Source: Paeniglutamicibacter sulfureus (GTDB taxonomy: Bacteria > Actinomycetota > Actinomycetes > Actinomycetales > Micrococcaceae). Taken from it: a stretch of DNA of 64,000 bases. The position numbers were made by a program, and so were the translations under genes. Under the pieces are notes generated by a model. That model made no database searches. It was given only the letters and a program-made list of their open reading frames with translations, and was not told where the DNA came from. Numbering within the stretch: position 1 is the stretch's first letter; the number at the start of each line of letters is the position of its first letter. Of the stretch, positions 54,416 through 64,000 are shown piece by piece. The stretch lies in assembly GCF_039535115.1 (NCBI RefSeq), contig NZ_BAAAWO010000001.1:3100001-3164000 (forward strand), in the 5' to 3' direction.

Positions 54416-54421
54416 AGTCTA
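54416..54421 (-). promoter_or_regulatory. Leaderless -10 box TAGACT for the nitronate monooxygenase-like gene
   Basis: TAGACT on the minus strand, 6 bases, then the ATG at 54409. Confidence 0.6.
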
Positions 54422-54559
54422 TGGCCGACCCCTGACGCTGTAGTGATGCAGGGCTCATTTGACGCTTTTGGCCGAATGGCCGAAAAACGCAGCCGCAGCA
54501 GGGTCTGGGCCCCGTATTTCCGGGGGTTTTGGCCTTCCGGTAGTGAGGGTTCCTGCCGT

Positions 54560-54589
54560 TTGGACATTTGGGCCGGATGCGCGTACAGT
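54560..54589 (+). promoter_or_regulatory. Candidate upstream rRNA promoter
   Basis: TTGGAC (54560-54565), 18-base spacer, TACAGT (54584-54589). It lies about 365 bases before the 16S gene. Confidence 0.55.
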
Positions 54590-54679
54590 TATTTCTCGCA
54601 CCGAGCACCGCAACGTAGCCCGAAAGGGTGAAGCGCGGAGCCGATTGCAAAGAATTCCAAATGAACTTCGGAAGTCGAT

Positions 54680-54708
54680 TTGACGCTGAGTTTGTTTGGG
54701 TCTAGGAT
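54680..54708 (+). promoter_or_regulatory. Strong rRNA operon promoter
   Basis: TTGACG (54680-54685) and TAGGAT (54703-54708) are separated by 17 bases, a near-ideal sigma-70 promoter, about 245 bases before 16S. Confidence 0.85.
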
Positions 54709-54954
54709 AGTAAAGTTGCTCCAGAGCGAAGCGCCGGCAGGAATTGTTAGTCCGGTTGTGGGTGTTGGAAGTGTCTGTTGTTTGAGAACTCAATAGTGTG
54801 CCAAGTTTGTTGATACCAATTTATTTATTTTATTGGTGAATGGTTTCAGGGTCCGCACCCCCGTGTGGATGCCTGGGGCAATTTGCCAGGATGTTTTGCT
54901 TGGTGCAGCCCGGTCGATTTTTTCCAGTCGGCGTGTTGGTTGTGTCTGTATTTT
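54709..54954 (+). other. rRNA leader with boxA-like segment and 16S processing arm
   Basis: The leader contains the TTTGAGAACTCAATAGTGTG element (54781-54800) typical of actinobacterial rrn leaders, probably an antitermination/processing signal. TTTTGCTTGGTGC (54894-54906) can pair with GCACCAGGCAGG after 16S (56497-56508) to form the base of the 16S processing stem. Confidence 0.7.
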
Positions 54955-60145
<5,191 letters not shown>

Positions 60146-60189
60146 ACAAACACCACACCACCCCCCGCGGGTGGTTGGCAAGAAACGCT

Positions 60190-60213
60190 GCGTCCACTAT
60201 ACGGTCCCGAAAC
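60190..60213 (+). other. Downstream arm of the 23S processing stem
   Basis: GCGTCCACTATACGG and the following CCCGAAAC (60190-60213) are the reverse complement of the spacer segment GTTTGGGAACTGTATAGTGG plus ACGC (56841-56864). They match at 21 of 24 positions, and two of the mismatches could be G-U pairs in RNA. This would close the RNase III stem around 23S. Confidence 0.8.
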
Positions 60214-60317
60214 AACAAACCCAATTTGTTTTTCGCGGAACAACAACAACCATAACTATCATGGTCGTAACCCACAGATTCACCACCCCCAAACCAGCTT
60301 TGGGTGGCGGTAACAGA

Positions 60318-60437
60318 GTTACGGCGGTCATAGCGTGGGGGAAACGCCCGGTCCCATACCGAACCCGGAAGCTAAGACCCACTGCGCCGATGGTACTGCA
60401 CTCGGGAGGGTGTGGGAGAGTAGGTCACCGCCGGACA
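60318..60437 (+). rRNA. rrf: 5S ribosomal RNA
   Basis: About 120 nt, starting GTTACGGCGGTCATAGCG and ending GTCACCGCCGGAC, with complementary ends and the CCCGGTCCCATACCGAACCCG core. It lies about 170 bases after 23S in the same operon. Confidence 0.97.
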
Positions 60438-60445
60438 CAACGTCC

Positions 60446-60480
60446 CGAAACCCCCAAGCCCCACCGGCTTGGGGGTTTCG
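60446..60480 (+). terminator. rRNA operon terminator
   Basis: A perfect 15-bp stem: CGAAACCCCCAAGCC (60446-60460), loop CCACC, GGCTTGGGGGTTTCG (60466-60480). It begins right after 5S. Confidence 0.9.
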
Positions 60481-60510
60481 ATGCTTAACCACCACACCAC
60501 CAAAAACCAC

Positions 60511-60539
60511 GGCCCCCGGACACACACCCCCCGGGGGCC
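60511..60539 (-). terminator. Hairpin with T-run on the minus strand, guarding the rRNA operon
   Basis: GGCCCCCGG (60511-60519) pairs with CCGGGGGCC (60531-60539). On the minus strand the hairpin is followed by TGGTTTTTGG, so it would stop transcripts entering from the transposon side. It may also back up the rRNA terminator. Confidence 0.65.
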
Positions 60540-60561
60540 GCACCCCGTTAAGGCACCCCGG

Positions 60562-60614
60562 CCATCCACAGACACTGTGGATAGCCGGCCCCTATCCACA
60601 GCATCTGTGGAAAA
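60562..60614. promoter_or_regulatory. Two phased palindromes made of four DnaA-box-like sequences
   Basis: ATCCACAG-ACA-CTGTGGAT (60564-60582) and TCCACAG-CAT-CTGTGGA (60595-60611) have centres 30 bp apart, about three helical turns. Each arm resembles a DnaA box (TTWTNCACA): CCATCCACA at 60562, CTATCCACA (minus) at 60576-60584, CTATCCACA at 60592-60600, and TTTTCCACA (minus) at 60606-60614. The last matches fully. Confidence 0.6.
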
Positions 60615-60645
60615 CATCGCGATCCCGGCTCGCCCCCAAGCACCA

Positions 60646-60674
60646 ACGACCGCACACCGCCCTGATGCGGTCGT
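60646..60674. repeat. Inverted repeat / hairpin
   Basis: ACGACCGCA (60646-60654) pairs with TGCGGTCGT (60666-60674) around an 11-base loop. It lies between the DnaA-box-like palindromes and the IS21 remnant. There is no T-run. Confidence 0.6.
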
Positions 60675-60929
60675 AGAGTCCACATGCCACCAGACCCAAG
60701 GCGTCGTCGGAAGGTCCGCACCATTAGGGCGGCCAGGCACCTGGCCTGAGCCAAGACGTGCGCTTGCCAGGAGAAGTGGTGCGCGAACAACGGAAGGTTT
60801 CGGGAGCAAGAACTCTCGTGCCGCACCTTCGAATATCCGATCCAACCTGTCCCCATGTCGGCCAGAAATCATCAGCCTTCCACGGGTGACGGCATATCCC
60901 AGTGGGAAGCATGTTTAGGAAGGCCACCG
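60675..60929. other. 255-bp region without a recognised gene
   Basis: It lies between the hairpin and the IS21 end. Short frames exist but none has a recognisable motif or start site. It may be decayed sequence. Confidence 0.4.
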
Positions 60930-61130
60930 TGATCGCGCTCATCGAAATTCCCCACTTCTGCTCACTGAAATTCCCCACCTCGTGTTGATCCGCCCATGAG
61001 GGCGGGCCTTCCTCGAAACTGATGGTCTCTGACCACACACCAGTTCTTGAGAAAGGCCCGCTTTTCTATTTTGACACGGAGGGAAAACGTGGACATCCAC
61101 GCGTTGAAAAGAAGTGGAATGAGCATCCGG
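60930..61130 (+). mobile_element. Left end of an IS21-family insertion sequence (remnant)
   Basis: Two imperfect copies of an 18-base unit, CTCATCGAAATTCCCCAC (60938-60955) and CTCACTGAAATTCCCCAC (60961-60978), are 23 bases apart, as in the multiple terminal repeats of IS21 elements. A long imperfect hairpin (about 61001-61060, arms GCGGGCCTT and AAGGCCCGC) and the start of istA follow. Similarity breaks off near 61130, so most of the element is missing. The outer boundary is estimated. Confidence 0.65.
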
Positions 61131-61157
61131 ATACCCCCGTTTGGTGAATGGTGTTGA
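61089..61157 (+). pseudogene. Truncated istA (IS21-family transposase), first 14 codons
   Basis: The GTG at 61089 has a GGAGGG ribosome site 5 bases upstream. It begins VDIHALKRSGMSIR, a typical IstA N-terminus leading into the first helix-turn-helix. After codon 14 the frame changes to unrelated sequence (IPPFGEWC) and stops at 61157. The junction is near 61130. Confidence 0.65.
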
Positions 61158-61215
61158 CCGTCGCGTTGTTTGACGATCTTCGCGTCACCGGGTTTGACGA
61201 CGAGCCGCCCATGGA

Positions 61216-61247
61216 AATGCCCTGCCGAGGGGTTTCGGCAGGGCATT
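61216..61247 (-). terminator. Hairpin downstream of the transposon ATPase gene
   Basis: AATGCCCTGCCGA (61216-61228) pairs perfectly with TCGGCAGGGCATT (61235-61247). On the minus strand it follows the ATPase stop by about 40 bases and ends in TTT. Confidence 0.7.
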
Positions 61248-61289
61248 CGTTGTCTTGCTGACGGCGTGGTCGTCGTCGGTGCCGGGCTC

Positions 61290-62102
61290 CTATTCGCTGT
61301 TTTCGGTGATCGCGGATTGCGCCGCGGCCTGGTCGACGATGGTCTTGTTGCCGGCGTAGGTGGCGATCAACGCGGAGACGGCGAGGTTGTTCACCGCCCG
61401 CGGGTAACCCCGGGAGGCCTGGTGGATGGCGGTAACGGCATCCTCGGAGAACAGCGTGTCCGATCTGCCCGCAAAACCGAGATGCGCTTTGATATAGCTG
61501 GCTGTGTCGGCCAGGTTCATGCCGGTGAGGGTGAAACGGGTGCCGATGCGCTGGTCCAGCGCGGCCAGGACGGCCATCTTCAGGCGCCTGCGCAGCGTGG
61601 GTTGCCCAATGAGCAGCAATGCGAAGTGGGACCCGGTATCAAGGGCCGTGTTGGTGAGCATGCGCAGGGATTCCAGCTCGGTGTTGCTCAAAAGGTGCGC
61701 CTCGTCGATGACCACGACCGGCAGGCGGGAACGCTCGTCCAGCTCCCCGGCCAGCAGTGCCGCGGTTTGGGTGGCCAATACCCCGGAATAGAAGGAAGGC
61801 TGGCCGCCCAGGGCCGAAACGATGGTGGCATGGATGCCGCGCATGGTGATGGTCGGGTCCGGAAGATAGATGACCTGGTGGCGGGAGGCCTCGAGCCCGG
61901 CCAGTGCCGCGCGCACCGCGACGGTTTTCCCGGCACCGACCTCCCCGGTGATCACACCCATTTGGCGTTGGCCGATGCACCAGTGGATCCGGGCGATCGC
62001 CTCGCGGTGCCCGGGGTGCGGATGCAGCGCCTGGGGCGGGATGTCCGCGCTGAAGGGCATGCGGGAAAAACCGTAATGGCTTTGCAGAGACGTGATGCTC
62101 AC
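61290..62102 (-). CDS. ExeA/MuB-like AAA ATPase of the transposon (270 aa)
   Basis: A target-selector type ATPase, as MuB, TnsC or TniB are for their transposases. N-terminal YGFSRMPFSADIPPQALHPH is like the ExeA/GspA start. Walker A is GEVGAGKT (53-60) and Walker B is LPVVVIDEAHLLSN. A sensor region LLLIGQPTLRRRL and C-terminal helical SRGYPRAVNNLA follow. The GTG start overlaps the transposase stop by four bases (GTGA), so the two are co-translated. It is distinct from IS21 IstB in its motifs. Confidence 0.88.
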   Translation of the reverse strand: MSITSLQSHYGFSRMPFSADIPPQALHPHPGHREAIARIHWCIGQRQMGVITGEVGAGKTVAVRAALAGLEASRHQVIYLPDPTITMRGIHATIVSALGGQPSFYSGVLATQTAALLAGELDERSRLPVVVIDEAHLLSNTELESLRMLTNTALDTGSHFALLLIGQPTLRRRLKMAVLAALDQRIGTRFTLTGMNLADTASYIKAHLGFAGRSDTLFSEDAVTAIHQASRGYPRAVNNLAVSALIATYAGNKTIVDQAAAQSAITENSE

Positions 62103-63616
62103 AGCGTGTTCTCCTGGCGGTGGTGCGCTTTGGCGGTGTCGGTGTTTCTGGACGGGGTGGCGAGTTTCTCGAAGCTGATCGGAGCCCCGCTCATGGTGTG
62201 TTTGTGTTGGTCCTCGAGCAGGCGCAGGTAATCGATGCCGGTGGAAACGTTTTGGGCCCCGGCGTCCCGGTCGGCGGCCGCATTCTTGGCCTTCGGGTGC
62301 ACGTGCCGACGAATCTGAAGCAGGGTCGCGGTTCCGGCCGGGACTCCCAGGTGGGAGTGCACGGCGATGGGGGCGGCCAGGTCGAAGGGATCATAGATGA
62401 GTTCGACCCGGGTTCCTGCCAGCACCGGGTCCACCTGGTAGGTGTTGCCCAGCAGGGAGATCGTGGCAGTCTTGGTGACCTTACGTTTCTCGGACCAGAG
62501 GAATGCCTCACTGACCTGGTCCGGGGATTTGCGTACCGGGGTGCGTTTGACCCAGCTGGCATCCCAGCGCTCAAGCGGTGTTTGCCCGGTGGTGGAGTGG
62601 ATGGTGCGGTGATAGAGAACCTGCACCCAGGAGGTGAAGAGCGCGTTCAGTTCTTGCAGGGTGGAGATCTCCGATCCCTGCCCGGTGCCCGGAAGCGAGG
62701 GCTGGTTGGTGACGGTGATTTCACCCAGGAATTGCTGGGTCACGGTATTGAAGAACCGCTCAATTTTGCCCCTTCCCTGCGGGCGGTAGGGGGCCGAATG
62801 AACCAACCTGATCCCCAGCTTCGCCGTGACCCGCTGAAGTGCCTTGTCAGCAAAGGCACTGCCGTTGTCGACATAGACCTGACGTGGTATTCCGTGGGTT
62901 TGCAGGGCCGGACGCAGCACCGCGGCCAGGCGGACGGTGTCCTCGGCGAAGGCCCACCGGGAGGCGACCACCATCCGGGAATGGTCATCGAGGAACGCGA
63001 ACAAATAGGTTTTGCGTCCCTCGATCCGCGGCCCATGCAGGGCATCTCCCACCCAGATTTCGTTGGATTCCTCGGTTTCGAAGCGGCCGGTGGCGGCCCC
63101 GGGAACGCCGGTGGAAATGTCCAGGGACCGGAAGTGGCGCAGCAGCGTCGTTTCCGAGGGTGCATCGCCCAGCGTGGTGGCGATGATCCTTTTGATTTGG
63201 GCGGCAGTGCGGTGAGGCTTCTCCCGCTTCAAGGTCTCGGCCAGCAGCAGCACCCGGGGCTCGGTGATCGGGCCTTGGGCGCGTTGGGTTGGCTTCAACC
63301 CGTCAAAGCCGTCCTTCTTCCAGGCCTTGATCCAGCGATCGATACTTTCCCGGGAGAACCGCTTGGTGCCCCCGAAAGGCCAGGGATGGTATTGGGTGGC
63401 CAGTGCGCGCACCATGACACCTCGGGCCTTGGCACCGAGCTGGTCATCGGCTGCTTCCCGGATGAGCTGGTAGCGGAACAGGGCGATCTGCTCGGCGCGT
63501 TCGCTGCGTTTCACCGGTCCTTTCACCGGAGCCGAGGACGGTGCCGGTGTTGCCGGTGGAGGGTCGGCTGCAACAAAGGTTTCCGGACGCTGTTCCGGGA
63601 TCAGGGCAAGTGGCAT
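62099..63616 (-). CDS. Mu-type DDE transposase (505 aa)
   Basis: An rve-fold transposase with catalytic residues Asp191 (IWVGDALHGP), Asp250 (VYVDNGSAF) and Glu286 (RGKIERFFN). The N-terminal part contains helix-turn-helix regions (SRESIDRWIKAWKKDGFDGL; PHRTAAQIKRII). The C-terminal part resembles the Mu transposase C-terminal beta-barrel (SLLGNTYQVDPVLAGTRVELIYDPFDL). The ATG at 63616 has AAAGGAC upstream; a TTG at 63619 is the alternative. No frameshift is seen, so it appears intact and possibly active. Confidence 0.88.
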   Translation of the reverse strand: MPLALIPEQRPETFVAADPPPATPAPSSAPVKGPVKRSERAEQIALFRYQLIREAADDQLGAKARGVMVRALATQYHPWPFGGTKRFSRESIDRWIKAWKKDGFDGLKPTQRAQGPITEPRVLLLAETLKREKPHRTAAQIKRIIATTLGDAPSETTLLRHFRSLDISTGVPGAATGRFETEESNEIWVGDALHGPRIEGRKTYLFAFLDDHSRMVVASRWAFAEDTVRLAAVLRPALQTHGIPRQVYVDNGSAFADKALQRVTAKLGIRLVHSAPYRPQGRGKIERFFNTVTQQFLGEITVTNQPSLPGTGQGSEISTLQELNALFTSWVQVLYHRTIHSTTGQTPLERWDASWVKRTPVRKSPDQVSEAFLWSEKRKVTKTATISLLGNTYQVDPVLAGTRVELIYDPFDLAAPIAVHSHLGVPAGTATLLQIRRHVHPKAKNAAADRDAGAQNVSTGIDYLRLLEDQHKHTMSGAPISFEKLATPSRNTDTAKAHHRQENTL

Positions 63617-63702
63617 CAAGGCGGTGTCCTTTCAGGGAAACGGTATTTATCGGCACCACCTGCACCGGGGCGCAGGTCATGCTTGTTGCCCACTTTCGCC
63701 CA

Positions 63703-64000
63703 TCAACACCCCGCCCTATCAGGGCCAATTGGTGTTGCAAGCCTTTTCACCCACCAGGTGCCGCTGAACACCCACGGCCCGGCGCTGGCCAACGCGGCAG
63801 CATGCCAAGGAACCGCACTGGCTTCCGGGACCGCAAAACGCTCGCCCACCACCCGGGCATAGGCCAACAGAACCCCCAAGGCCTGGGCAAGAATTCCACG
63901 GGCGGACTGCGGCCAGAGCGACGCGGCATCCGACGCGTCCCGGAGCAGCAGAGACCGAAACCAAGAACACAGGGACGCGGCGGAAGAGCCGAAAGACCGC
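63703..64000 (-). CDS. 3' end of an unidentified gene entering from the right edge
   Basis: On the minus strand one frame is open from the window edge to a TGA at 63703-63705, at least 98 residues, with no internal ATG. It reads ...GILAQALGVLLAYARVVGERF...WVFSGTWWVKRLATPIGPDRAGC, a plausible protein with one hydrophobic stretch. It ends about 85 bases before the transposase gene in the same direction, so it could be a third transposon gene. I recognise no family. The end overlaps a hairpin (63704-63737). Confidence 0.35.
   Translation of the reverse strand, partial: RSFGSSAASLCSWFRSLLLRDASDAASLWPQSARGILAQALGVLLAYARVVGERFAVPEASAVPWHAAALASAGPWVFSGTWWVKRLATPIGPDRAGC

Larger units (their letters stand above)
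61131..63702 (-). mobile_element. Two-gene transposon: Mu-type DDE transposase plus ExeA/MuB-like ATPase
   Basis: A transposition module on the minus strand. The region left of the ATPase contains GTTTGACGA twice (61168-61176 and 61191-61199), possible transposase-binding repeats. I could not find convincing terminal inverted repeats or a target duplication, so the limits given are only the segment between the istA break and the end of the partial gene on the right. Confidence 0.55.

Noticed and set aside
54459..54490. TTGACG near 54459 as a third rRNA promoter
   Set aside because: No acceptable -10 hexamer lies 16-19 bases downstream.
61150..61157. GGTGTTGA at the left (61150-61157) and, inverted, at the right (63703-63710) as terminal inverted repeats of the transposon
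   Set aside because: Only this 8-base core matches. The flanking bases agree at about chance level, and the right copy is part of a separate hairpin.
63703..64000. Calling the partial gene at the right edge tnsA
   Set aside because: Its position would fit, but no PD-(D/E)xK nuclease or TnsA C-terminal feature can be seen in the visible portion.

Overview
The window is a high-GC actinobacterial chromosome segment. The 16S/23S rRNA sequence, many leaderless genes with TANNNT -10 boxes, and the conserved block dac - DUF2342 - tilS - hpt - ftsH - folE/P/B/K - DUF3180 - PH - PH - DUF2520 - panC all point to the Micrococcaceae, close to Arthrobacter or Paeniglutamicibacter. This placement is inferred from sequence character and gene order, without a database search. 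Most of the window is ordinary core chromosome. The last 3.5 kb, downstream of the rRNA operon, is mobile-element territory.

Layout. 1-7 kb: a universal stress protein; a divergent pair (DUF5997 and an HTH-less LysR-type effector domain with a histone-H1-like basic tail) sharing one palindromic, back-to-back promoter; then a same-strand run of enoyl-CoA hydratase, alpha/beta hydrolase, PfkB sugar kinase, HAD phosphatase and glycerophosphodiesterase. 6-15 kb: a sugar-import module, with an ABC binding protein and two permeases on the minus strand, a degenerate APH-like kinase, and a divergent beta-phosphoglucomutase-GH65 disaccharide phosphorylase fusion on the plus strand. Together these would import a disaccharide, phosphorolyse it to beta-glucose-1-phosphate and convert that to glucose-6-phosphate. 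15-21.5 kb: PhoD alkaline phosphatase, uracil/xanthine permease, and a thiamine salvage operon thiM-thiE-thiD/tenA behind a TPP riboswitch.

21.5-41 kb: aldehyde dehydrogenase, phosphoglucomutase, a protealysin-like M4 protease, a DUF4190 membrane protein, a POT peptide transporter, amidase, rhodanese-pheA, lipid kinase/serS divergent pair, HAD phosphatase, a small lipoprotein, DUF1761, an HTH protein with a YczE membrane protein, a DUF222/HNH nuclease, and ppa. 39.9-53.4 kb: the D,D-carboxypeptidase, tRNA-lysidine synthase, HPRT, FtsH, folate and pantothenate block. 53.4-54.4 kb: a nitronate monooxygenase-like enzyme.

54.5-60.5 kb: a complete 16S-23S-5S rRNA operon with two candidate promoters, a leader, a spacer without tRNA, complementary processing stems and a strong terminator. 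60.5-64 kb: hairpins and a pair of DnaA-box-like palindromes, the left end and first 14 codons of an IS21-family element, then a two-gene transposon (ExeA/MuB-like ATPase plus Mu-type DDE transposase) and the 3' end of an unidentified gene running off the right edge.

A recurring feature is translation without a leader: at least nine start codons sit exactly 6 or 7 bases downstream of a TANNNT -10 box. I used this to move several start codons from the longest open frame.
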